The notes under the pieces are model-generated. The model saw only the letters and a list, made by a program, of their open reading frames with translations, ran no database searches and was not told the origin of the DNA. Positions 8,362 to 16,619 of a stretch of DNA of 64,000 nt are shown here, piece by piece. Numbering within the stretch: the first letter of the stretch is position 1; each line of letters begins with the position of its first letter. Origin of the DNA: JALHVH01 sp963773685 (GTDB lineage Bacteria > Acidobacteriota > Aminicenantia > Aminicenantales > Saccharicenantaceae). The translations under genes were made by a program, and so were the position numbers. The stretch spans positions 310,001 through 374,000 of the forward strand of contig CAVZBY010000001.1 in NCBI GenBank assembly GCA_963773685.1, written 5' to 3'.

Positions 8362-10077
8362 TTATCTCCACGCCGGGACCGGCTCGCTGGCGGGAGTGTT
8401 GCGGACGATCGCGTCGGCCATCCGCCGCAGCAGGGTCGCTATCGGGACGGGTCTCGTATGCCCCTTCATGGGCCGCCCGTAAGTGAACGTGCCTCCGTAG
8501 TAAGGATCCTTCGTCGATTCCAGGAACTCCTCGGCCAGGTAGACGGCGAGGTTGAGATAATAGTGGTCCATATCGCCCGCGTAGAAATGCAGCTTGCCGA
8601 CGAGGAGCTTGCCGATCCGGGGCCAATGGGTGCGCATATAATGGACCAGGTCGTACCCGTTCGCTCGCATGTAATCGGCAACCTCGCGATCGATCTTCCC
8701 CGTGGCCTTGTCCCAGAGCGGCCTGGGATAGCCGTCCGCGCCCATAGGGCCGTAGGTCGCGAACCAGACGTCCGTCTGCTCGCCGGACCGGCATTTCGAG
8801 CCCAGGACGGCCTCGAGCCGGCTCAGGTCCTCCTGGGTCAGCATCATCTGGCCGTCCGGAAGGCGCAGGAAGGGACGGCGGACCGTCTGCCAGTCCGTCG
8901 ATCCCTGGCGCCCGGCGGTCGCCGGAGGCATGAAGAACGCGTTGTCTTCCGCGTAGATATCGGTCAGCCCCCAGCGGCGGAAATCGATCGGGTCGGGGTA
9001 GAAGATCCAGGCCCCGCCGAAGAATTCGGGGTAGCGAAGCTGGAGCGCGAGCGCTTCCCAGCCTCCGGTGGAGCCACCAGCGAGGACACGGGCGTACGGC
9101 TTGCGGATGATGCGGAAGCGCGATTCGATATAGGGGACCAGCTCCTGCATGATGGCGTCGCCGTAAGGGCCGTTGTTGGCGGAATTCACGGCGTAGGAGT
9201 CGTCATAATAGGGAGTCGGATGGAGCCAGAGGACCATGATCATACGCGGAAAATCGTCAGCGATCCATTCCTTGTAGAGCTCGTGGCCGGCGTCGGGGCC
9301 GGGGAACGACGATCCCGGCAAACCCCGCTCCGCCGGGTTCGGGGGCTCCGTCCGGAAATCATAGGGCGCCCCGAGCTTGAAATGCTCCTGTTCGTACATC
9401 ACGGGATAATAGGTGTCCGGGTTCTCGTCGTAGCCCTTCGGCAATAGGACGACCGCTCCGAGGTAGATGGGGCGGCCCCAGAACTTCGTCAAGAGCTCGC
9501 TCTTGATCTTGATACGCTTCACCCATTGGGTATCGGGAGGCAGGGTCGCGGGCGGGATGATCTGGTTCGCATCCAGCTTCAGCAGCGAGCCTGAGGGGTC
9601 GAGTCGGACCTTCCGGACATCGCCGTAGAGGTTGCCGGGCGACACGAACATCTTCTGGCCTTCCCATTGATCTTCGTGAAGCCACAGGTTATGACCGTCG
9701 GCGCGGGGAAATTCCGTGTAAACGTTGATGAAAGCCTGAACATAATATTCCCCGGCCGGGATCTCCCGGAGATGGCGCACGGGATAGCCCGGGGTGGAGC
9801 CGTCGATGATCGCGGGCGAGCCCGGCGTCAGCCGCTCGACGTCCACGCCAAAGAAAGGGCATCCCATGTAACGTGCCCCGGCCTGGAAGCGCGGTTCCGT
9901 GCCCGCGTCCCGGGTGATCATGACGAAGACCCGGCCGGTGAGCGGACCGGCGTGCATGGAGGACGGAAATCGCACCTCGAAGCGGTGTTCTCCGGCCAGG
10001 CCGGGGCCGGCACCGACCGACAACGCGAGGCCCAGGAAGCCGAGGGATACGATGACGTGTCGGATTCTCACGGGCAT
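8362..10077 (-). CDS. Exported alpha/beta-hydrolase esterase (copy 2)
   Basis: A 571-residue protein with a signal peptide (residues 1-29), an N-terminal beta-rich domain (about 30-180) and an esterase-D-like hydrolase domain (about 195-520). The nucleophile elbow GGSTG places the catalytic serine at residue 336. The strand-loop TFWGRPIYLGAVVLLPKGY-like segment and the HPTPYYDDSYAVNSANNGPYGDA region are shared with the paralog at 16620-18296, with strong similarity over the full length. It starts 6 bases after the last of five amidohydrolase genes, so it is almost certainly in their operon. A secreted or periplasmic ester- or peptide-cleaving role is inferred from fold and context; the substrate is unknown. 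Confidence 0.8.
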   Translation of the reverse strand: MPVRIRHVIVSLGFLGLALSVGAGPGLAGEHRFEVRFPSSMHAGPLTGRVFVMITRDAGTEPRFQAGARYMGCPFFGVDVERLTPGSPAIIDGSTPGYPVRHLREIPAGEYYVQAFINVYTEFPRADGHNLWLHEDQWEGQKMFVSPGNLYGDVRKVRLDPSGSLLKLDANQIIPPATLPPDTQWVKRIKIKSELLTKFWGRPIYLGAVVLLPKGYDENPDTYYPVMYEQEHFKLGAPYDFRTEPPNPAERGLPGSSFPGPDAGHELYKEWIADDFPRMIMVLWLHPTPYYDDSYAVNSANNGPYGDAIMQELVPYIESRFRIIRKPYARVLAGGSTGGWEALALQLRYPEFFGGAWIFYPDPIDFRRWGLTDIYAEDNAFFMPPATAGRQGSTDWQTVRRPFLRLPDGQMMLTQEDLSRLEAVLGSKCRSGEQTDVWFATYGPMGADGYPRPLWDKATGKIDREVADYMRANGYDLVHYMRTHWPRIGKLLVGKLHFYAGDMDHYYLNLAVYLAEEFLESTKDPYYGGTFTYGRPMKGHTRPVPIATLLRRMADAIVRNTPASEPVPAWR

Positions 10078-10083
10078 GTCTCC

Positions 10084-11376
10084 TCAACCTTCCTTTTCAT
10101 AGACCGGCTTTCCGTCGACGAAGACCCGCTCGATACGGGTCTTGAGTCCGAGCGGCGGGCCGTCGCAAACGACGATATCGGCGTCCTTCCCTTTTTCCAG
10201 CGTGCCGACCCTGTCGGCGACGCCGAGGATCTCCGCCGCGTTGATGGTGACTGCCTTCAAGGCGGCCTCCTCGGGCAGACCGAATCCCGTCGCCAGCGCC
10301 GCCTCGAGAAGGAGCCACCGTCCCGGATGCCCGTTCTCCGCCCCTCCGGCGCCATACCCGAAGCTCGCCAAGGCGATCTTCACTCCGGCTTGCGCCAACA
10401 TCGCGGCGTTCCCTTCGTCCCGGAGGGCCGAAAGCTCGGGAGAGGCCTGGGGGGCCCGCCCGGAGACGGCCGCGTGCGAGACGGGCCCCAAGACGACCGC
10501 GATCCCTTTCGCGGCCAGAAGCTCCCTGACCCTGTAGGCGCCCTCCCCGCCGTCGATGACGAGGGCGAGGCCGAACTCATCGGCGATACGGACGGCGGTC
10601 CGAATATCATCGGGGAGGTCCGCTTCGATGCGGGCGGGCATCTCCTTGCGAAGGACCCTGGCCAGCGCTTCCGTCGCCGCGCTTCGGGGGACCTTGGCGG
10701 ATGATTCCGGGCGTTCCAGGGAATCCCGGGCCCCGGCAAGCGTTTTGCGGATCAGGGAGGCGACGGCCATGCGGGACGAGGGAGATCGAACCCCGTCGCC
10801 CAGGGTCATGTCCACGCTCGCCGGATCGCGGAGGACGGTCACGTCGGGAAGCCTCCCGAAGGTCTTCACGACCGCGCCCTGTCCGCCGATCGCCTGCGCG
10901 CTTCCCGGTGCGATATAGACGCAGGTCACGCCCCCCGCCAGAAGGTCCCGGCTTCCGTCCCCGCTCGCGCCCGCAATGGAGGCGGGATGATATGCCGGGA
11001 GGATCCTGTTCTCCGGGGTCGCCGGGTTCGACGCGTCATTCCGGTCCGCGGGACGGAGCCCGTGATAGGTCATGGCGTCGATGAGTCCGGGAAGGACGTA
11101 CTTCCCCGACGCGTCCATGACCGTCGCGCCTTCCGGGATGGTCACGTTATCTCCGACTTCGGCGATACGCCCGCCGCGGACGAGGACGGTCCCGCCCTTT
11201 ATGGGAGCCCCGGCCATGGTCAGGACCGTGCCGCCCTTGATGGCGAGCACGGGCTCCGGGCCGGAGGCCGCGATCGGGACGGACCTGAGCAGGAACGCCG
11301 AGGCGATGAGCGCCCAAGCCTTCAGGGACTCCGGCCGGCCGGACCCGCCGCCTTGGGTCGTGCGTTTAGCGAACAT
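10084..11376 (-). CDS. Amidohydrolase-family protein A1, metal ligands lost
   Basis: A 430-residue exported protein (signal about residues 18-38) with the composite beta-sandwich and TIM-barrel layout of imidazolonepropionase-like amidohydrolases. The family's HxH metal motif after GLID is replaced by M102-T-Y104 (LIDAMTYHG). The second histidine region reads ARIEADLPDD, the third reads VIDGGEGAY, and the aspartate loop reads ASFGYG, so none of the usual ligands remains. The C-terminal NAAEILGVADRVGTLEKGKD segment is well preserved, so the fold is probably kept. It is likely a pseudoenzyme or a binding/structural subunit. The start at 11376 follows GGAGGAGACGAT. It is the fifth of five tandem paralogs. 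Confidence 0.85.
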   Translation of the reverse strand: MFAKRTTQGGGSGRPESLKAWALIASAFLLRSVPIAASGPEPVLAIKGGTVLTMAGAPIKGGTVLVRGGRIAEVGDNVTIPEGATVMDASGKYVLPGLIDAMTYHGLRPADRNDASNPATPENRILPAYHPASIAGASGDGSRDLLAGGVTCVYIAPGSAQAIGGQGAVVKTFGRLPDVTVLRDPASVDMTLGDGVRSPSSRMAVASLIRKTLAGARDSLERPESSAKVPRSAATEALARVLRKEMPARIEADLPDDIRTAVRIADEFGLALVIDGGEGAYRVRELLAAKGIAVVLGPVSHAAVSGRAPQASPELSALRDEGNAAMLAQAGVKIALASFGYGAGGAENGHPGRWLLLEAALATGFGLPEEAALKAVTINAAEILGVADRVGTLEKGKDADIVVCDGPPLGLKTRIERVFVDGKPVYEKEG

Positions 11377-11393
11377 ATCGTCTCCTCCCGTGG

Positions 11394-12737
11394 TCAGTTC
11401 CCGTTCCCCGAATCCCTCGAGAACGCGAGGCGGCCGTCGATGAAGACCCGTTCGACCAGGCTCTCCGCCCTCAAGGGGGGACCGCTGAGGATAATGACAT
11501 CCGCGTCCTTCCCGGGCGCCAGGCTGCCGACCCGGGCCGCGACGCCGAGGATCTCGGCGGCGTTGATGGTCACGGCCTTCAGGGCGTTCTCCTCCGACAA
11601 ACCCGAGCCCGCGGCCAGCGCCGCTTCGAGGAGCAGCCACCGTCCCTGGGTGGGCTTGCCCGATCCCCTGTTATCCGCGGAGCGGCTGGAGATGGCGACC
11701 TTCACGCCCGCTTCGGTCAGCCATGCCGCGAGCCTCGCATCCTCCAGGACACGGGCTTCAGCGAGGTCGTCCCGGCGGACGGAGTCCAGGGGATGGGAAA
11801 CCGGCCCCAGGACGACCGGGACCTTCCGCGAAGCCAGGATGTCGCGGACCTTCCGGGCCCCGAGGCCGCCGTCGATGACGAGTGCGAGGTCGAACTCTTC
11901 GGCGATCCCGACGGCGTTCAGGATGTCCTCCGGGAGGTCGGCCTCGATACGGGCTGGAATGCCCCCGCCGATGAGAAGCGCGAGAGCGTCCTTGCCGGGG
12001 TCGCGCGAAGGCGGGGCGGCCTTCCCGCGTTCCTTGGGGGGCTTCTTGGCGAAGTCTTCCCGGCTCTTCCGATAGTCCCGGGCGGCGGTAAGGGTCTTGC
12101 GGAGAGAGACGAGGGAGCTCGAACGCGAAGGCGGGACCGAAGAGGCGCCCAGGGGCGTATAGGCGATGGCCATGTCGACGCTCGCCGGCTCCCGCAGCAC
12201 GACGCTGTCGAAATCGGCCCCGGCGGTCTTGACGACCGCGCCCTGGCCTCCGACGAGCTGGGCGCTCCCCGGAGCGATGTAGATCGTCGTGACGCCGCCG
12301 CACAGGAGCTCAGGCTCCGCCTGGACGCCGCCCGGCCCCCGTAAGGGCTCCCCGTAGGGACGGTAGGCGTCGATGATCTTATTCTCCGGGGTGACGGGTT
12401 CCGGCACGTTGGGTACGAAGGGCCTGGTCCCGAAGAAGGTCATTGCGTCCACGATGCCGGGCATGACGAACTTCCCGCGGGCATCGACGACCGTCGCCCC
12501 CTTGGGGACCTTCACGTTCCTCCCGACAGCCGCGATCAGGCCGTTCCGGATGAGGACCGTCCCGCTTTCGAGGGGCGCTCCGGCCATCGAAAGGACCGTC
12601 CCCCCGGTGATGGCGACGATCGGCTCCGAGGGCCGGGCCGGCGAGGCCGCCCCGGCGGAGAAGAAGACCGCTGCCACGGCCAGGATGGCCGGGAACCCGC
12701 GCCCTGCCCGATCCTGAATCCAAAAATTCGTCAACAT
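11394..12737 (-). CDS. Amidohydrolase-family protein A2, metal ligands lost
   Basis: A 447-residue exported paralog (signal about residues 15-35). The HxH position after GIVD reads M99-T-F101. Later ligand positions read ARIEADLPED and VIDGGLGAR, and the aspartate loop reads ISSRSADN, so the metal site appears abolished. The middle linker is lysine/proline-rich (about residues 225-245). The start at 12737 shares one base with the A3 stop (TGATG) and is preceded by GGAGGAAAAC. It is closest in sequence to A1 and A4, all three sharing the DAMT motif and a YIAPG segment. Expected location is the periplasm or outside the cell. Function unknown. Confidence 0.85.
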   Translation of the reverse strand: MLTNFWIQDRAGRGFPAILAVAAVFFSAGAASPARPSEPIVAITGGTVLSMAGAPLESGTVLIRNGLIAAVGRNVKVPKGATVVDARGKFVMPGIVDAMTFFGTRPFVPNVPEPVTPENKIIDAYRPYGEPLRGPGGVQAEPELLCGGVTTIYIAPGSAQLVGGQGAVVKTAGADFDSVVLREPASVDMAIAYTPLGASSVPPSRSSSLVSLRKTLTAARDYRKSREDFAKKPPKERGKAAPPSRDPGKDALALLIGGGIPARIEADLPEDILNAVGIAEEFDLALVIDGGLGARKVRDILASRKVPVVLGPVSHPLDSVRRDDLAEARVLEDARLAAWLTEAGVKVAISSRSADNRGSGKPTQGRWLLLEAALAAGSGLSEENALKAVTINAAEILGVAARVGSLAPGKDADVIILSGPPLRAESLVERVFIDGRLAFSRDSGNGN

Positions 12738-13951
12738 CAGTTTTCCTCCGCCATCGGTCGTTCGTCCCGCTGACGATCGAAGGCCAGGACGCCGTCTACG
12801 AAGACCTTCTCGATCTTCGAGACGGGCTCGAACCAGGGCCCGTCGAGGACGACCAGGTCGGCGTCCTTGCCGGTCTCGATGGTCCCCACCCGGTCTTCGA
12901 TCCGGGCCATCCGGGCCGCGTCGATCGTCATGGCCGAGAGCGCACGGTCCTTGGGAAGCCCGTGACGGACGGCCATCGCCGCGTTCAGCCGGAACCATTT
13001 CTGGGGAGAGGCAGGATGATTCGTTCGAAAGGCGATGCGGACGCCGGACCCGGGGAGGGAAGCGACGCCGTCGAGCAGGTCCTCGGGGACGTTGATGCTC
13101 AGGACCATCGGCGTACAGACGACGCTCACGCCCCGCCGGGCGATCTCGCCGGCGACCTTCCAGGCTTCGGGCGCGTCGATGAGCACGAGATCGAGCCCGA
13201 ACTCATCCTTCAGCTCGAGGAGGGACAGGATATCGTGGGCCCACAGGACGTGCGCCCGGACCGTCTCCTTTCCCTCGAGCGCCCCGGCGAGGGCTTCGAG
13301 TCCCAGGTCCGTCTCCGGGGCGGGGCCCTTTCGGCCCCCGGATTCGTAGGACTCACGCTTTTCGAGTTGATCTCGGGCTTTGAGGAGCTGGGCGCGGAGG
13401 GCGGGGAATTCGGAGAGGTTCGTTCCGTTGATGCCCACGACCAGCTCGCCCGCGGGTTTCAGGACCCGACGCCCGATGTCTTCGCCGAACGTCTTCAGCG
13501 TGACCGACTGCCCGCCGATCCGGGCTTCGGCCCCCGGCCCGGTGACGACGGTCGTGATCCCCGCGCGGACCGCCTCGGGCCAGTCGGAGATGTCCAGGCG
13601 AAGATTGTCGATGGCCCGGTTCTCCGGGCCCGAAGACTTGGAGGACTCGGGAGCTTCCCCGGCCACCGACATCCCGATGCGGCTGTAGGCGTCGATCATG
13701 CCCGGGATGACGACCTTTCCCGTGGCGTCCAGCACCTTGAGGCCGGCCGGAATGACGACATCCCGTCCAACGGCCGCGATCCTGCCGCCGGCGACGACGA
13801 TGACGGCATTCTCGACGGGCGCCCCGGTCCCGGTGTGGACGAGAGCTCCCTTGAGGACGAAAGACCTTGTCGCGGCTTCGTCCGGGACCCCGAAGCCGGC
13901 CAGGGCCAAGGAGAGAGACAGGCCGAACGCGGCGAACCCGGGCACGATCAT
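12737..13951 (-). CDS. Amidohydrolase-family protein A3, partly degenerate metal site
   Basis: A 404-residue exported paralog with signal residues 1-20. The HxH position reads Y89-S-R91 after GMID. The next region keeps a histidine context (AHVLWAHDILS), but the third ligand is aspartate-like (LIDAPEAW) and the final motif is RTNHP rather than a TDHP type. It resembles A5 in its middle portion (ESYESGGRKGPAPE against ERYEAGGRTGPAPE), so A3 and A5 form one subgroup and A1/A2/A4 another. It overlaps A4 by 4 bases (ATGA). Catalysis is doubtful without the HxH pair. It could still bind a ligand or stabilise an active partner. Confidence 0.85.
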   Translation of the reverse strand: MIVPGFAAFGLSLSLALAGFGVPDEAATRSFVLKGALVHTGTGAPVENAVIVVAGGRIAAVGRDVVIPAGLKVLDATGKVVIPGMIDAYSRIGMSVAGEAPESSKSSGPENRAIDNLRLDISDWPEAVRAGITTVVTGPGAEARIGGQSVTLKTFGEDIGRRVLKPAGELVVGINGTNLSEFPALRAQLLKARDQLEKRESYESGGRKGPAPETDLGLEALAGALEGKETVRAHVLWAHDILSLLELKDEFGLDLVLIDAPEAWKVAGEIARRGVSVVCTPMVLSINVPEDLLDGVASLPGSGVRIAFRTNHPASPQKWFRLNAAMAVRHGLPKDRALSAMTIDAARMARIEDRVGTIETGKDADLVVLDGPWFEPVSKIEKVFVDGVLAFDRQRDERPMAEEN

Positions 13952-15306
13952 CGCTCCCCTCCCTGGCGCGTATAAACGCGCTGTCCGTCGATATAGACCT
14001 CGTCGACCCAGGTCCGGACGCTCAGGGGAGGACCGTCGAGGATGATGACGTCGGCGTCCTTCCCCGGCGCAAGGCTCCCGACCCGGCCGTCGACGCCGAG
14101 GATCTCGGCGGCGTTTATGGTCACCATGCGAAGCGCCTCATCGTCGGAGACGCCGTAGCCGGCCGCGTAGGCCGCTTCGAGGAGCAGCCAGCGGCTCTGG
14201 GTCGCCTGCCCGAAGGGGCCGAAGCTGAAGCCGAAGCTCGCGATGGCCGTCTTCACTCCGGCTCGGATGAGGTCCCGGGCGTTGTATTCGCTCATTTCCT
14301 CGTAGAGATCTGGGGTCATGCTCACTTCCCCGCCCTGGACGAAGGGATGCGAGGGCGTGCCCAGCACAACGGCGATCTTGCGGCCGGCCAGGACGTCCTT
14401 GATCTTGTAGGCGCCGAGCCCGCTATCGATGACGAGATCGAAGCCGTACTCCTCGGCGAGGCGCAGGGCGGTCCGGATATCGTCCACGTAGTCCGTCTCC
14501 AGGCGCGCCGGGATCTTTCGATCGAGGAGCAGGCCCATGGCTTCCAGGCCGGGGTCCTGCGCCGGCGGCCGGCCCTTGGCTTTCTCGTCCTCGGACTTGG
14601 CTTCGTATTCACGGCGCTTCCGGGCGTATTCCCTGGCGTCGGAAAGTGATTTGCGGAGGAGCCTGGCGATCCCCATCCGGTTGATGGGAGATTTCGTCGC
14701 CCCCTGCCCGCGCTCGTACAAGGCGGGGTCGCCGATGGCCATGTCGATAGCCGCCGGCTCGCGGAGAACGAGGCCGTCGAAGGTCCTCCCCCATGTCTTG
14801 ACGACGGCCCCCTGGCCCCCGATGACCTGCTGGTCGCCGGGCGCGACGTAGACCGTCGTCACGCCGCCGCTCAGCATCTCGCGGTCCACGGCGATACCGC
14901 TCGGCCCCCGCAGGAACTCTCCGAAGGGATAGAACCCCCGCAAGGCCCGGTTCTCGGGGGTCAAGGGATTATCCCTATCGTTGAGGGCCTGCGGGCGGAG
15001 GCCGTAGTAGGTCATGGCGTCGATGATGCCGGGCATAACGAACCGGCCTCGGGCGTCGATGATCTCGGCGCCGGCCGGGAGAGGGATGTCCTTTCCGACC
15101 GCGGCGATCTTGCCGTCGCGAATGAGGACAACCCCGCCCGGGATCGCCGGCCCGGCCATCGTCAGCACGGTCCCGCCCGTGATGGCGATGGTCTTCCCGC
15201 CGTCGGCAGGGGCCGCTCCCGAGGAGAGGGCCGCCGCGAGAAGGACGATTCCCAGGACCGGGGCCATGGACCGGGCCCTTCCGTTCGAGGAGCGTTCGGT
15301 CCTCAT
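13948..15306 (-). CDS. Amidohydrolase-family protein A4, metal ligands lost
   Basis: A 452-residue exported paralog (signal about residues 12-33). HxH is replaced by M98-T-Y100 after GIID. Later sites read ARLETDYVDD and VIDSGLGAY, so histidines are missing. A charged segment rich in lysine, glutamate and arginine lies near residues 225-250. The C-terminus keeps NAAEILGVDGRVGSLAPGKD. It overlaps A5 by 4 bases and A3 by 4 bases, so translation is coupled and subunits would be made in fixed proportion. It directly follows the apparently intact A5, which suggests an active/inactive pair. Confidence 0.85.
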   Translation of the reverse strand: MRTERSSNGRARSMAPVLGIVLLAAALSSGAAPADGGKTIAITGGTVLTMAGPAIPGGVVLIRDGKIAAVGKDIPLPAGAEIIDARGRFVMPGIIDAMTYYGLRPQALNDRDNPLTPENRALRGFYPFGEFLRGPSGIAVDREMLSGGVTTVYVAPGDQQVIGGQGAVVKTWGRTFDGLVLREPAAIDMAIGDPALYERGQGATKSPINRMGIARLLRKSLSDAREYARKRREYEAKSEDEKAKGRPPAQDPGLEAMGLLLDRKIPARLETDYVDDIRTALRLAEEYGFDLVIDSGLGAYKIKDVLAGRKIAVVLGTPSHPFVQGGEVSMTPDLYEEMSEYNARDLIRAGVKTAIASFGFSFGPFGQATQSRWLLLEAAYAAGYGVSDDEALRMVTINAAEILGVDGRVGSLAPGKDADVIILDGPPLSVRTWVDEVYIDGQRVYTRQGGER

Positions 15307-16511
15307 GATTCCTCCTTCGCGCGTTCCTCTTCCTTGGCCCGGTCATAAGCCAGGATGCCGTCCACAAAGACCATATCGACCCTGGTCCGCGGCTCGAACC
15401 AGGTTCCGTCGAGGACAACGAGGTCGGCGTCCTTGCCCGGCTCGAGGCTCCCGATTCGGCCGGCCACCTTGGAGCTCACGGCCGGGTTCAGGGTTACCAT
15501 CTGCAGGGCCGCCTCCTCCGGCACCCCGTAGCGTATGACCAGCCCGGCGTTGTTCCTCATGAGCTTCTCGTGGATGACCGGGTGGTCCGTGTGCAGGCAG
15601 ACCTTCACCCCGGCGTCGTAAAGCGCGCGGACGCCGAAGAGCATATCGTCGGAAACGGCGATCCTCGTATACAGGGGAAGGGCGATGACGGGGACGTTCC
15701 TCTTCGCGATCTCCGGAGCGATCTTGTAGGCCTCGGACGTGTGGATGAACGTCAGGTCGAACCCGAACTCGTCCTTCAGCCGGAGGAAGGCCATCATATC
15801 GCTGGCGTAATGGAGATGACAGCGGACCTTTTCCTCGCCCTTGAGGACGGGCACAAGCGATTCCATGGCCGGATCGCGCTCGGGGGCCGGACCGGTCCTG
15901 CCGCCGGCCTCGTAGCGCTCCCAAGCTTCCATATACTCCCTGGCTTTGAGGAAGGTCTTCCGGATGCTGGGGACATGGGAGAGGTTTCGCGCGTTGAGGG
16001 CCATCTTGGCTTCCCGCGTCTCTTTCAGGATCCTCGCCGGGCTCCGCTCGAAGGTCTTGATGGTGACGGATTGCCCGGCCATGCGCTCCCCGCTCCCGGG
16101 GCCGGTGATGACGGTCGTGACCCCGCCCTTGAGGGCCTCCCGCCATTCCGGGTGGACCAGGGTCAGGTTGTCGATGGCCAGGTGTTCGGGGCCGATGGGC
16201 TGGGGGAATTCGTTGGCCCCGCGATAATAGACGCCGATGTGGCTGTGCTCGTCGATGAGACCGGGGATGATCTCCTTGCCGGCCGTGTCGATGACGCGAG
16301 CCCCCGCCGGGATGGCGATGTCCTTCCCGACCGCGACGATCTTGCCGCCCCGAATGAGGATGACGCCGCCGGGGATGGGAGGACCGACGGCGGTGTGGAC
16401 CGTCGCCCCCTTGAGGGCGATGAGCCCCGCGGGCTCTTCAGCGGCCGTGGGGACCGGGATGATTAGAGCGGACAGCGCGAGAAGGGTCGCGAGGCGGCTT
16501 CCTCTTTTCAT
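15303..16511 (-). CDS. Metal-dependent amidohydrolase A5 (imidazolonepropionase-like), catalytically intact
   Basis: A 402-residue exported hydrolase with a signal at residues 1-24. It keeps all expected ligands: H89 and H91 (GLIDEHSH), H232/H234 (CHLHYASD), H257 (FIHTSEAYK) and D309 (LHTDHP). Known relatives hydrolyse cyclic amides, dipeptides or carbamoyl compounds, so a C-N bond in an extracellular amide or peptide is a reasonable substrate class. The start at 16511 is chosen for the GGAAAGGAGCC ribosome site and the signal peptide; a start 54 bases upstream has neither. It is the first of five coupled paralogs and the only one with a complete site, 108 bases after esterase copy 1. Confidence 0.88.
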   Translation of the reverse strand: MKRGSRLATLLALSALIIPVPTAAEEPAGLIALKGATVHTAVGPPIPGGVILIRGGKIVAVGKDIAIPAGARVIDTAGKEIIPGLIDEHSHIGVYYRGANEFPQPIGPEHLAIDNLTLVHPEWREALKGGVTTVITGPGSGERMAGQSVTIKTFERSPARILKETREAKMALNARNLSHVPSIRKTFLKAREYMEAWERYEAGGRTGPAPERDPAMESLVPVLKGEEKVRCHLHYASDMMAFLRLKDEFGFDLTFIHTSEAYKIAPEIAKRNVPVIALPLYTRIAVSDDMLFGVRALYDAGVKVCLHTDHPVIHEKLMRNNAGLVIRYGVPEEAALQMVTLNPAVSSKVAGRIGSLEPGKDADLVVLDGTWFEPRTRVDMVFVDGILAYDRAKEEERAKEES

Positions 16512-16619
16512 GTCACAGGCTCCTTTCCGCGGGGTCCGAGCGGCCGGGCTCGGGATACGGCTCACGGCCGAGGGCGATGTTCGACGGAAGCGGCGACGGC
16601 CTCCGGGTCTCGGGGCGCC

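Noticed and set aside
10084..15306. Treating A1-A4 as ordinary active imidazolonepropionases
   Set aside because: The HxH motif and the later histidine/aspartate ligands are absent in A1, A2 and A4 and mostly absent in A3.
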